43,197 nucleotides of DNA from the NCBI RefSeq assembly GCF_000346505.1, contig NZ_ANOH01000289.1, positions 1 to 43,197 on the forward strand, given 5' to 3'. The position numbers and the translations under genes were made by a program. The notes under the pieces are model-generated. The model searched no databases and had not been told where the DNA came from. It saw only the letters and a program-made list of their open reading frames with translations. Positions 8,739-17,348 of the stretch are shown piece by piece; position 1 is the first letter of the stretch, and every line of letters starts with the position of its first letter. Origin of the DNA: Aporhodopirellula sallentina SM41. Its GTDB lineage: Bacteria; Planctomycetota; Planctomycetia; Pirellulales; Pirellulaceae.

Positions 8739-8741
8739 CGG

Positions 8742-9449
8742 CTAGACCGTTTCGGCATAAGCGGGTTCCGCGGTCGCCTCCGCGGGTGCCGCCGGACGTG
8801 AGGCTTCGACCGCGAGACCGGCTTTGAACGCTTCGAAGAAACGAGTCAGTCCCGAGCCGACGAGGTCTTCCATCTTCGCGATCCGAATGTTCACATTGGC
8901 AATCAGAATCATCAACGGGATCGCGATCGCCAAACCGCTCGCCGTCGTCACCAAAGCGACCTGAATGTCACCGGCGAGCGCCGACGGTTCGACGCTCTCG
9001 GCTGTCGCGAGCGTCTTAAACGCTCCCATCATCCCAAATACCGTCCCGAACAGCCCGATCATCGGGGCACTCTTAATCACGGTGCTGACCCAACTCAGGC
9101 GATACTCCAGGTCGCTCATCACGTCACGCTGAAAACGGTCCATCATGATCTGACGCGCACGGCGGAAACCTTCGGCACGGTTATCGATCGCCATATGCAT
9201 CATCTGAGGAATAGCGCGTGTGTCCCCTTCGCAGTATTCTTCGACCCCCTCGAAGTCACCGGTCTTGAGCATTTGTTCACAGTCATCCATGAACTGGTCT
9301 TGCTCTTCCTCGGTTTTGAATCGCTTCTGCGCCACACGGGTCCAAACGATCACAATCTGGTAGAGCCCCCACAGGGCGACAATGGCCAGCGCCCCGTAGG
9401 TTGAATTCGAAATTAATGTATAGAGGTCGGCCGCGGCAAAGAAAGACAA
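8742..9449 (-). CDS. ExbB/TolQ/MotA-family proton channel protein
   Basis: 235 aa, starting at TTG (9447-9449) with AGGAA placed 6 nt upstream; no better ATG precedes it. Three membrane helices are visible: ~17-37, ~124-148 (SAPMIGLFGTVFGMMGAF) and ~162-188 (VALVTTASGLAIAIPLMI). The Thr in each of the last two matches the conserved channel-lining Thr of ExbB/TolQ. The large loop between helices 1 and 2 is cytoplasmic, as in the family. In ExbB-ExbD complexes this subunit forms the pentameric ring that conducts protons around ExbD. No flagellar genes are nearby and two ExbD-type partners follow, so an ExbB/TolQ role is preferred over MotA. The C-terminus is an Ala/Pro-rich tail (PAAPAEATAEPAYAETV). 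Confidence 0.92.
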   Translation of the reverse strand: MSFFAAADLYTLISNSTYGALAIVALWGLYQIVIVWTRVAQKRFKTEEEQDQFMDDCEQMLKTGDFEGVEEYCEGDTRAIPQMMHMAIDNRAEGFRRARQIMMDRFQRDVMSDLEYRLSWVSTVIKSAPMIGLFGTVFGMMGAFKTLATAESVEPSALAGDIQVALVTTASGLAIAIPLMILIANVNIRIAKMEDLVGSGLTRFFEAFKAGLAVEASRPAAPAEATAEPAYAETV

Positions 9450-9513
9450 GGTCGGTTCCTATTGGGTTGGGAGGTGATTCAGAAGAGTGATCGGCAGCGG
9501 TAAGTTTCTAACG

Positions 9514-10506
9514 CTATTTGCGATAACGTTGTTCGGTGACTTCGAACGCGTATCCGCTACCTTCAGGCTTGCTGACGAACACGGTTTTGGCGATTTCGGT
9601 GACACTTTTGTGCCCTTTGCTCGCCGCATACTCTAGTTCGATATGCGCCAACTGGTTTTCGAGATTGGGTGGGATGAACTTCAGGATACTTCGACCGCTG
9701 GTTTTCACACCGGCTTGGGTCAGCAGTTGGATATCAAAGTCTTTCAACGGACTGGCCGTCGCCCACATGAAATACAGCCGCTTCTCGCCCGCACTGTCGT
9801 CGCTATGACGTGATTTCGGTCGAGTCGACAAATTAGTCGCGTAGTCCACGCCCTGGACACCCCCTCCAACTGATCCCAGTTCGATTTCATAAAAATCTAA
9901 TTGCTGGGCGTAGGGTTTGATGCCCTTTGCGGAGAAGTTCAGTTGCCAACGCTCGAACCGTGGCACGATGTCTTCGCCTTCGCCCTCGGGACCCGGTGGA
10001 CGGCTGTCACCCTTCCCGGTCCCCGAGGTGCTCGCGGTGGCATTGGTGTTCATCGTGTCGAGCGATGCGGCGACGCTGCTGACTGCGTCGGTGACCGCCT
10101 CGATGGTGTCCTGCAGGGTCGGCTCCATGAGTTCTTCGACCTCTTCGGCCCCGGGCGGTTCGAAATCTCGCTCGAAACCTTCCGCGTTGTCCGCACGTCC
10201 GGCAGCGTTCTCGATGATCGGGGCGATCGGTTTGACCCGTTCCGGCATCCGCATTGTCAACCAAACGACAAACAACATGAACACGAATGTCCCGAGGAAC
10301 AAAATCGTGGCCATGAAAAAGGAAGACACCGCATCGAACTTGCTCGTGCGCAACTTCTCACGTTCTTCGAGTCGTTTTGCCTGGACCGGAGTCAGCTCCT
10401 CAGCCTTTTTTTCGCTTTTTCCAGGCGTTGTCACATCCGCGGGTTCTTCGGCGTCGAGAACCGCAACTTGGCTAGAATCTGGACCGGGGGAAGCAGCCTT
10501 ACCCAT
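9514..10506 (-). CDS. Single-pass membrane protein at the head of the ExbBD operon (TonB/TolA-like position)
   Basis: 330 aa from the ATG at 10506. An in-frame ATG at 10581 adds 25 residues with less typical codons (AGA, CTA); neither start has a strong SD. Residues 1-60 are charged and probably cytoplasmic (EKKAEELTPVQAKRLEEREK), one membrane helix spans ~61-85 (FFMATILFLGTFVFMLFVVW), then an acidic region (FEPPGAEEVEELMEP), a Ser/Thr/Gly-rich linker, and a C-terminal periplasmic domain with repeated beta-like segments (RLYFMWATASPLKDFDIQLL). The topology matches TonB and TolA (short N-terminus in, one helix, periplasmic C-domain), but I see no TonB C-terminal motif or proline-rich spacer. 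It lies 64 bp upstream of exbB. I infer it is the energised partner of the complex; the function is otherwise unknown. Confidence 0.75.
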   Translation of the reverse strand: MGKAASPGPDSSQVAVLDAEEPADVTTPGKSEKKAEELTPVQAKRLEEREKLRTSKFDAVSSFFMATILFLGTFVFMLFVVWLTMRMPERVKPIAPIIENAAGRADNAEGFERDFEPPGAEEVEELMEPTLQDTIEAVTDAVSSVAASLDTMNTNATASTSGTGKGDSRPPGPEGEGEDIVPRFERWQLNFSAKGIKPYAQQLDFYEIELGSVGGGVQGVDYATNLSTRPKSRHSDDSAGEKRLYFMWATASPLKDFDIQLLTQAGVKTSGRSILKFIPPNLENQLAHIELEYAASKGHKSVTEIAKTVFVSKPEGSGYAFEVTEQRYRK

Positions 10507-10654
10507 ATGAGATTTGTTTTTTGGAAAAGAGTTCGTCGGGGCCGATTGACGCGAACCCACATGATAGCGTAGTTTTCTCATCTGTTGAACAAAAAAGCCA
10601 CGCAGAGCACCGGTTCACACCCTAGGTTATCTGTTAGCGGCAACGTTTTATTCT

Positions 10655-10727
10655 GGTTAGATAGCTCAGTTGGTAGAGCACGGCCCTGAAAAGGCCGGTG
10701 TCCGCGGTTCGAGCCCGCGTCTAACCA
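10655..10727 (+). tRNA. tRNA-Phe (anticodon GAA)
   Basis: A complete 73-nt cloverleaf: acceptor GGTTAGA/TCTAACC, D arm GCTC/GAGC, anticodon stem CGGCC/GGCCG with loop CTGAAAA (anticodon GAA), T arm CGCGG/CCGCG with loop TTCGAGC, and discriminator A. CCA is not encoded (CTT follows), so the tail must be added by nucleotidyltransferase. It is transcribed divergently from the membrane-protein gene that heads the ExbBD run and is followed by an intrinsic terminator at 10746. All stems pair perfectly. Confidence 0.97.
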
Positions 10728-10745
10728 CTTTTCGAGCCCCCAATG

Positions 10746-10780
10746 AAAGCCAGCCTGTTGATGACACGGCTGGCTTTTTT
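10746..10780 (+). terminator. Rho-independent terminator of tRNA-Phe
   Basis: A 10-bp perfect stem AAAGCCAGCC / GGCTGGCTTT around a 12-nt loop, ending in TTTTTT. It starts 19 nt after the tRNA. This is the only textbook intrinsic terminator I see in the window. Confidence 0.85.
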
Positions 10781-11446
10781 AGTGCCCAGGCTGCCGCGGT
10801 GTGGGCTTAGCGGGTGGGCGCATCGGCCGCACGCGAGTGACCTGATCTGACTCAGATCCCGCCGAGTGTTCTGGCACGGCCAAATTTCCCGGGTAGCGAA
10901 ACTCGCCAAAACTTTCGGGACGGCTCGTGAACAGCCGAAAATCTTGGCAGGCTGTTGATTCAACGGGAAACCCCGAGGCCGGTAGGATATTCGCCCGATT
11001 CGCCAGCGAGTGTTTGTGCATATCCCTCGCTAGCCGGGCTGTTGATTTATTCAACAGTCAACCTGCTTTCGTTTAACCGCAATACCGTTCAATGAAGCAC
11101 CGGGTTGTGGCGTTTTCGTTTAACCGGTAGCCGTAGGCGACGCGCAGTGGCAAGTAGATCGCCTTTGGTTGCCCGTTAAACGATTTATCGGCAAACCGTA
11201 GCGCAGCGGGCTGGTACATAATCAACAGCCCATTGGCGACTTTCGCTACGACCTGAAACCCTCATTCTGGATCGTGATGCACCACTCGACGTGACACATT
11301 TGGTAGATCGCCAACGGTCCGGCAGCGATTCGGGAATTTGCGATGCGGCGAGCGGGCGATCCAACGCCTGCTCATTCAAAAACAACTCACCGCCAAAAAC
11401 TCACCGAAAAAAAAGCAGCCGTGAAAATTTTGTGCGACGATCCGCC
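10781..11446. other. Non-coding region with dispersed short repeats between tRNA-Phe and the symporter gene
   Basis: No convincing gene. The small frames here (for example 10779-11054 and 11185-11385, minus) show no domain or plausible start. The region holds three copies of a GGCTGTTGATT-type element, two copies of TTTCGTTTAACCG with an inverted relative, and GTAGCCGTAGGCGACG / GTAGCGCAGCGG strings. It resembles a graveyard of short palindromic or mobile repeats. A poly-A stretch (11405-11414, CGAAAAAAAAG) near the symporter's 3' end could serve as a U-tract on the minus strand, but I see no good stem ahead of it. Confidence 0.6.
10950..11229. repeat. Three copies of a GGCTGTTGATT element, one inverted
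   Basis: GGCTGTTGATT occurs on the plus strand near 10950 and 11037, and its reverse complement AATCAACAGCC near 11219. The middle copy forms a hairpin: CTGTTGA (11039-11045), TTTAT, TCAACAG (11051-11057). TTTCGTTTAACCG occurs near 11068 and 11113, and CGTTAAACG near 11173. Such arrays resemble REP-like elements. Confidence 0.65.
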
Positions 11447-13165
11447 TCACTTTTTGCCGCAGGCCTCTAGATAAGCCGACAGTTCTTCCTTGACTTTCGG
11501 AAACAGCAAAAACAGTCCGATCATGTTGGGGAACACCATCGCGAAGATCATCGCGTCGGAGAAATCGATCACCGAACCGAGCGACACGGCTGATCCGATC
11601 ACGATCACAACACAGAACAGGAATTTGTAAGACAAATCCGCCGCGTAGCTACGACCAAACAGGTATTTCCACGACTGCAGTCCGTAGTACGACCACGACA
11701 CCATGGTCGAGAACGCAAACAGAATGATCGCGACCGTCAGCAGGTAGCGGAACCCAGGCAACACACTATCAAACGCGGCAGAGGTGAGGTCGACGCCGCC
11801 CAGTGCCGCCCCATCAATCGTTACGGTTTTCGACTCCACCGCTCCCCAAACGAATGAGGCTTCGGAGTTGAACAACACAATCACGATGGCCGTCATCGTG
11901 CAGATCACAACGGTATCAATGAACGGTTCCAATAGAGCGACGATTCCTTCGGAGGCAGGATACTTCGTCTTGACTGCCGAGTGAGCGATCGGGGCGGATC
12001 CGGCACCGGCCTCATTAGAGAATGCCGCCCGCTGAAACCCTTGGATCAACACGCCCATCAACCCGCCTAATCCGGCGGTAGGGGTGAACGCCCCCGAGAC
12101 GATCTCGCCGATCGCCCACGGCACCTTGCTGATGTTCATCAGAATGATCACGATCGCCGCCAGGCAGTACATTACCGCCATTAGCGGTACCACTTTCTCG
12201 GTCACCTTCGCGATACGTTTGATCCCGCCGACGATCACCAAGGCTACGAGCGCGGCCATCACCAAACCGATGATCGTTCCCGACGAACCATTGGTAGAGA
12301 GCCCCATCAACGACTGAATTTGTTGAGCGGCCTGGTTAGCCTGAAATGCATTCCCTCCGCCAAACGATCCACCCACGCAGAAAATCGAAAATAAGATCGC
12401 CATCACTTTCCCGAGCGGTTGCAATCCGATGTCGGCGAACCCTCGGTTGAGATAGTACATCGGACCGCCGTGAACCGTGCCATCGGCATCCACATCGCGA
12501 TACCGAACCCCCAAAGTGCACTCCACGAATTTGGTCGACATCCCCAACAGGCCACAGACAATCATCCAAAACGTCGCGCCGGGTCCTCCCGTTGCGACGG
12601 CCACGGCGACACCAGCGATATTTCCTAGACCGACGGTTCCGGAAACGGCGGTTGCCAAGGCTTGGAAGTGCGATACCTCGCCCTCGCCTTCATCACGGAT
12701 CGTGTCGACAAGGTCACCATCGACCTCATAAACCTCGACATGTTTGGGAATATCCTGCCCTTCCTTCTCGATCGCATCGTACTTGCCGCTGACCACTTGG
12801 ATCGCTAGCGGCAGCAAACGCACATTGATAAATCCGAACACGATGGTGAAGAACGCGGCACCGAGCACTAACAAGATCAGCACGAACGGAAGCGGGTTTT
12901 CCAACCCTGGAACCGGCACGGTAAAGAAGACTATCCCGCCCCATGTGTCGGCAACCGGTTTAAACAACTCATCCACCTGCGCATCGAAGCCTTTTGGCAA
13001 CTCAGATTCAACAGCGGGTGCATCCGAAACAACCGCTGGTTCCGACACAGCGACTTCAGCTTCCTCCGACTGAGCCCATGCGGAGTTGGCCCCGATCATC
13101 AGCACAGCCGCCATCAGCAGTAACGTGCGGAGCGGGCAAAGAAGTTTCAATGTCGGCGAGTGCAT
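11447..13165 (-). CDS. Alanine/glycine:cation symporter family (AGCS) protein
   Basis: 572 aa, with about ten membrane helices after a cleavable-looking signal peptide ([17 protein letters not shown], res ~15-31) and an acidic periplasmic segment. AGCS hallmarks are present: [20 protein letters not shown] and [20 protein letters not shown] (the family signature region), [11 protein letters not shown], and [20 protein letters not shown]. Members import alanine or glycine with Na+ or H+. Typical AGCS proteins are ~450-540 aa; the extra length is mainly the N-terminal signal and linker. The start is an ATG at 13163-13165. The gene is transcribed divergently from the phosphatase-like gene, with 239 bp between them that may hold both promoters. 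Family assignment is sure; the substrate is inferred. Confidence 0.93.
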   Translation of the reverse strand: MHSPTLKLLCPLRTLLLMAAVLMIGANSAWAQSEEAEVAVSEPAVVSDAPAVESELPKGFDAQVDELFKPVADTWGGIVFFTVPVPGLENPLPFVLILLVLGAAFFTIVFGFINVRLLPLAIQVVSGKYDAIEKEGQDIPKHVEVYEVDGDLVDTIRDEGEGEVSHFQALATAVSGTVGLGNIAGVAVAVATGGPGATFWMIVCGLLGMSTKFVECTLGVRYRDVDADGTVHGGPMYYLNRGFADIGLQPLGKVMAILFSIFCVGGSFGGGNAFQANQAAQQIQSLMGLSTNGSSGTIIGLVMAALVALVIVGGIKRIAKVTEKVVPLMAVMYCLAAIVIILMNISKVPWAIGEIVSGAFTPTAGLGGLMGVLIQGFQRAAFSNEAGAGSAPIAHSAVKTKYPASEGIVALLEPFIDTVVICTMTAIVIVLFNSEASFVWGAVESKTVTIDGAALGGVDLTSAAFDSVLPGFRYLLTVAIILFAFSTMVSWSYYGLQSWKYLFGRSYAADLSYKFLFCVVIVIGSAVSLGSVIDFSDAMIFAMVFPNMIGLFLLFPKVKEELSAYLEACGKK

Positions 13166-13404
13166 GAAGATTCCCAGGAATGCAGGCTAGGTTGAGCGGC
13201 GTTAAGAAGCTCGCTGTGTGGGTCGACGATGCGTCCGACCATTATCAGGTGGCTGACCTGACGGACACAGTAACGAGCCCTGACGATAGGATACTGACTT
13301 TCCAGCGAAAACGCGTAGCGAATGTTACTGATGATCGCGTGGAAAGACCTTGCAGCATCGTGTTGGCCCCATACCTTCCCTCGAAAACAGAAAAGATTCA
13401 ACAG

Positions 13405-14683
13405 TTGTCGAAAGTTTGCATCCTCAACGTCGTCGGCCTCACCCCTAGACTGCTTGCACATGCGCCACGACTCTCCCAAGTCGGTGCCGCCCGACCGTGG
13501 ACCAGCCCCGTGCCGGCCGTTACCGCGACCAGCCAAGCGACGATGTACACGGGCAAACCACCGCGTGATCACGGAATCGTCGGCAACGGATGGCTCTACC
13601 GCGACACCCAGGAGGTTCGCTTCTGGCAGCAATCGCGACATCTCATTCAGGGTGACCTGTTCTACGAAAAGTACGAAACCGCCAAGATGTTTTGGTGGTT
13701 CAACCAATCCACCAAGGCTCGCTACGGCGCGACACCCAAACCTCATTACGGATGCGACGGCAGTAAAGCGTTTGATGTGTTGGACTGGACCGGCTGTGAC
13801 CTGACCGGCAAACTCGGACCGTTTCCCTTCTTCGCGTTTTGGGGGCCCGGATCGGGAATCGCATCGAGCAACTGGATCGCCGACGCGACCGCACTGGTGA
13901 TGCGAGAGAAACAACCTCAACTCACGCTCTGCTATCTGCCGCACCTCGATTACGACTTCCAACGTCTCGACAACCATCGACCCGGCCCGGGTCGCCGAAG
14001 TCGATGCGGCGGCAGGACGAGTCATTGATGCCGCCGCCGATATCGACGCCAACGTCGTCGTCGTCAGCGAATACGGACTCGTTCCGGCGAACCGCCCGGT
14101 CCATCTCAACCGCGTCCTGCGCCAACACGGATTCCTACGCACACGAATGGGGCCATTCGGCGAATCCCTCTTGGTTCCCGATTGCGAGGCCGTTGCCGTC
14201 GCCGATCATCAAGTCGCGCACGTCTACGTCCGGCAGCCACAGAACATCGAAACCGTTGCCAAACTGCTGCGAGAAGTCCCCGGTGTCGCCGCGGTTACCC
14301 TTCCGGGCGAGTTGCAAATGGATCACCCCCGTAGCGGTGAATTGATCGTGTTAGCGGAAGCCGACTCCTGGTTCACTTACTACTATTGGAACGACGACCA
14401 CGACGCGCCCGATTTCGCTCGCACCGTCGACATCCATCGCAAACCTGGGTACGACCCTTGTGAACTATTCATGACGAGCCGGTTGCGTGCCGCCGCGAGG
14501 TTGCTGCAAAAGAAAATCGGAATGCGATACAAAATGGATGTGATTCCACTCGACGCCACGCTTGTTCGCGGAAGTCACGGATTGCTCGCGAGCGACCCGG
14601 ATGCCGGTCCCCTCGTCATCGGTCCGGGTGAACCGCCTGAGGACATGACGGGCTTCCCCGCCTACGTTGATTCCCTTCTGTAA
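13405..14683 (+). pseudogene. Alkaline-phosphatase-superfamily nucleotide pyrophosphatase/phosphodiesterase, frameshifted
   Basis: Frame 1 gives KVCILNVVGLTPRLLAHAPR, then PAVTATSQATMYTGKPPRDHGIVGNG (the Thr of this region is the usual metal-binding nucleophile in type I phosphodiesterases) and YLPHLDYDFQRLD, then collapses to an Arg-rich tail with a stop at 14028. Frame 2 picks up as TIDPARVAEVDAAAGRVID ... VVVVSEYGLVP and continues to TAA at 14683, including VRGSHGLLASD with the late metal-binding His. Skipping one A of the AA at 13972-13973 joins QRLD to TIDPARV without loss, giving ~426 aa. I propose TTG 13405 as the start; the frame upstream to 13180 does not look coding. The N-terminal wording resembles the EboF-type phosphodiesterases of ebo clusters, but no other ebo gene is here. 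DPP-IV follows after 11 bp. It may be a true pseudogene or a sequencing error. Confidence 0.8.
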
Positions 14684-14694
14684 CCTACCCCAAC

Positions 14695-17181
14695 ATGACT
14701 CAACCCCTACCTGACTCGGCACGTGCCTCTCGTTCCCGGATCCGAATCGCGTTGAGCCAAACGGCCGCGTGGACTCTGGCCCTGGCATTGTTCTCAATCG
14801 CCTCAACAGTCTCTGCCCACACGCCCGTTGCCGACAGCGAAGCACCGCCACCACCGTGCGCGAGTGACCGGGAGCGGCTCTGCGTTTCCCGAATTTTTCA
14901 CGGGTCTGACTTTCGTCTCGAATCCAAACCGATGCGTTGGGACGAGTCCGAAAACGTCATCTGGTGGCTGCGTGAAACCGATGCGGGAGGTTCTGAAATC
15001 GTCCGGTTGTCGATTCCCGATGGCGAAGAAACCGTTGCGGTTGCGGCCGATCAATTCCAACTGCCTTCGGGCGAACGCATCTCGGTCGACGATTACGCTT
15101 GGTCACACGACCATCGCTATTTGCTCGTGATGAGCAATTCGGTTCGCGTCTGGCGCACCAACACGCGAGGCGACTACTGGGTCCTCGACATGTTATCAAA
15201 AACGTGGCGGAAACTCGGCGGCGACGCCGCACGTTCCCAATCATTGATGTTTGCCACCTTTTCGCCGAGTGGCGATTTCGTTGCCTACGTGCGGGATCGA
15301 GACCTCTATCTCGAAAACACCGCCACCGGCGAAATCCAGGTCGTCGCCGCCAGCGACAACCCCAAACTCATTCATGGCACTTTCGACTGGGTCTATGAAG
15401 AAGAGCTACGACTGCGTCGCGGATTTCGCTTCAGCCCCGACGGCAGCAAGATCGCATTTTGGCAATTGGATGAAACGGACGTCCCTGTTCATTCGCTGAT
15501 CGACAACACCTCCGAACGTTATCCGAGCGTCAAACAGTTCGCGTATCCGAAAGTCGGCCAGACCAACGCGTCCGCGCGCGTGGGCGTCTTCGATGTCGGT
15601 TCTCAAACGACCACATGGATGCAAATCGAAGGCGACCCGCGAAACCATTATCTCGCCGCGATGCAGTGGCTCCCGGAAAACACCCCGGGGGCCAATGACC
15701 GATTATTAGTGCAGCAGCTCCCGCGACGTCAAAACGAAAACCGGCTTTGGATGGTCGACGCGTCAACAGGCAAAGGAGTGGTGCTCCTACGCGAGAGCAG
15801 CCCTGGATGGGTTCGGCACCAAGCCAAGTTACATCCACTCCCGTCGTCACAATCACCCGGCGATTCGAATCCGGCTAGCCTGAGCGTGGCATGGCTGAGC
15901 GAACGCTCCCAGTGGCAACATCTCTATCGTCTGACGATCGACGCCGCCTACATCACCGGCACGATCCCCGAGGGAGGAGAGCTCGATGAAACAGGATGCC
16001 GAAACGGGGTTTCACTTTCGCCGATCACATTGGGAAAGTGGGATGTGATCGAACTCGACGCCGTCGATGCGACAACGGGAAAGTGCTACTTCACCGCATC
16101 ACCCACCGACGCGGCGTCACGAGGACTGTATGTCTGTGACGGTTTAACACCCAATCCTGTTGCCGAACCACAACGCTTTTCACCGGCGACCAACGGCACA
16201 TTCCAATACGCGATCAGCGACTCGACGGATTATGCGCTCGAGACGTTTTCCGACTTTTCAACACCTCCGGTCAAACGGTTGGTTAACCTGCAAGCTCGCG
16301 ATGTGATCGAAACGTTCGTTGACAATGCAACGGTGAAACAAGCGATCGAAGAGCTGAAACCGGTCGACGAGAAATTCGTCTCGTTGGTTATCGATGAAGA
16401 AACATCGCTCGATGCCTGGATCATGCTGCCCGTCACGGACGAGAACGACGGCCAAACAACGCCTGCCCAATCTGTTCCTCTCGTACTGCATGTGTACGGC
16501 GAACCCGCCGGGCAAACCGTCAAAGATTCCTACGGTGGACAAACCTATCTGTGGCACCGCTATCTCACGCAGCTCGGATTCGCCGTCGCGACGATCGACA
16601 ACCGCGGCACCGCATCACCACGCGGACGCGCGTTTCGACAAAGCATTTACGGGAAAATTGGCATCCTGACACCAGTCGACCAAGCCGCGGGGGCTCGTCG
16701 TTTGCTCGAACGTTTTCCAGTACTCGACCCAGCCCGTGTTGGCGTGTGGGGATGGAGCGGTGGTGGCTCGACGACTCTCAACAGTCTGTTCCGATACCCC
16801 GAACTCTACGCCGCGGGCATCGCCGTCGCTCCCGTCCCGGACCAGTTTGACTACGACACGATCTATCAAGAACGCTACATGGGAGTGGTTGAAGATGACC
16901 GCCAACGCTTCGTCGACGGATCACCGATCACCCATGCCGACGGTCTCGACGATCCTCTGTTGATTATCCACGGCACGGGCGACGACAACGTCCACTACGG
17001 ATCAACCGAACGGCTGATCAACCGCCTCGTCGCGCTGGGCAAGCAATTCCGGATGTTCGCCTATCCCAATCGTTCACACTCGATTTCCGAAGGTGAAGGC
17101 ACGGCAATGCATCTCCGCCAGATGATGACCGACTTCCTCGTCGAAACGCTTCATCCGAAATCAGAAGGCAAACAAGAGTAG
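14695..17181 (+). CDS. Dipeptidyl-peptidase-IV-type serine peptidase (family S9), secreted
   Basis: 828 aa. A signal peptide (TLALALFSIASTVSA, cleavage near residue 41) sends it out of the cytoplasm. Residues ~90-560 form the DPP-IV N-terminal propeller, with the double-Glu motif in DWVYEEEL that binds the substrate's free N-terminus in DPP-IV. The C-terminal alpha/beta hydrolase has the nucleophile Ser688 in GVWGWSGGG (DPP-IV usually has GWSYGG), the Asp at 763/764 in HGTGDDNVHYG and His795 in RSHSISEG, so the triad is intact. The enzyme is expected to release dipeptides from peptide N-termini. It starts 11 bp after the broken phosphodiesterase gene, so the two were probably co-transcribed. 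A small stem-loop (GCGAA ACGA TTCGC, 17181-17194) and tandem repeats follow the stop. Confidence 0.93.
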   Translation: MTQPLPDSARASRSRIRIALSQTAAWTLALALFSIASTVSAHTPVADSEAPPPPCASDRERLCVSRIFHGSDFRLESKPMRWDESENVIWWLRETDAGGSEIVRLSIPDGEETVAVAADQFQLPSGERISVDDYAWSHDHRYLLVMSNSVRVWRTNTRGDYWVLDMLSKTWRKLGGDAARSQSLMFATFSPSGDFVAYVRDRDLYLENTATGEIQVVAASDNPKLIHGTFDWVYEEELRLRRGFRFSPDGSKIAFWQLDETDVPVHSLIDNTSERYPSVKQFAYPKVGQTNASARVGVFDVGSQTTTWMQIEGDPRNHYLAAMQWLPENTPGANDRLLVQQLPRRQNENRLWMVDASTGKGVVLLRESSPGWVRHQAKLHPLPSSQSPGDSNPASLSVAWLSERSQWQHLYRLTIDAAYITGTIPEGGELDETGCRNGVSLSPITLGKWDVIELDAVDATTGKCYFTASPTDAASRGLYVCDGLTPNPVAEPQRFSPATNGTFQYAISDSTDYALETFSDFSTPPVKRLVNLQARDVIETFVDNATVKQAIEELKPVDEKFVSLVIDEETSLDAWIMLPVTDENDGQTTPAQSVPLVLHVYGEPAGQTVKDSYGGQTYLWHRYLTQLGFAVATIDNRGTASPRGRAFRQSIYGKIGILTPVDQAAGARRLLERFPVLDPARVGVWGWSGGGSTTLNSLFRYPELYAAGIAVAPVPDQFDYDTIYQERYMGVVEDDRQRFVDGSPITHADGLDDPLLIIHGTGDDNVHYGSTERLINRLVALGKQFRMFAYPNRSHSISEGEGTAMHLRQMMTDFLVETLHPKSEGKQE

Positions 17182-17198
17182 CGAAACGATTCGCTCTC

Positions 17199-17260
17199 GC
17201 GTAGCAATTGTCACTGCGTAGCAACTTGTCACTGTGTCGTAGCCTGTCACTGCGTAGCAA
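17199..17260. repeat. 17-18-bp tandem repeat downstream of the DPP-IV gene
   Basis: Units GCGTAGCAATTGTCACT (17199-17215), GCGTAGCAACTTGTCACT (17216-17233), GTGTCGTAGCCTGTCACT (17234-17251) and a partial GCGTAGCAA (17252-17260). Each full unit ends in TGTCACT. The GTAGC core also occurs in the repeat cluster at 11127-11210. Confidence 0.85.
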
Positions 17261-17348
17261 CGCAGGCGTTCCCACGAGCGTCCGTGCTGTTGGCTGCCAA
17301 AATCCACTCGTCGCCCAACGTCCACTCGCCCTTGGCTACAATGCGGCG

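Larger units (their letters stand above)
8352..8741 (-). other. 390-bp non-coding spacer inside the exbB-exbD run
   Basis: I find no convincing gene here. The only long frame (8367-8801, plus) runs antisense into exbB and resembles no family I know. The spacer contains a GC palindrome (TCACGG C CCGTGA, 8404-8416), short direct repeats (8424-8475), a stem-loop at 8492-8513 and a large stem-loop just after the exbB stop (8711-8738). It could hold an internal promoter for exbD, or be a processed or attenuated leader; the sequence alone does not decide. Confidence 0.6.

Noticed and set aside
8742-9449. MotA flagellar stator
   Set aside because: Two ExbD-type partners and no flagellar or MotB peptidoglycan-binding gene; the length and loop layout fit ExbB/TolQ.
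10655-11446. Integrated island at the tRNA-Phe gene
   Set aside because: No integrase and no duplicated tRNA 3' end (attachment repeat) in the window.
13960-13990. Programmed ribosomal frameshift in the phosphodiesterase gene
   Set aside because: No slippery heptamer or downstream structure is visible, so a mutation or read error is simpler.
13147-14142. 331-aa minus-strand open frame
   Set aside because: It overlaps the phosphodiesterase gene antisense and the start of the symporter; the plus-strand frames carry the conserved motifs.
17199-17260. CRISPR array
   Set aside because: Units are directly adjacent and degenerate, with no unique spacers and no cas gene.
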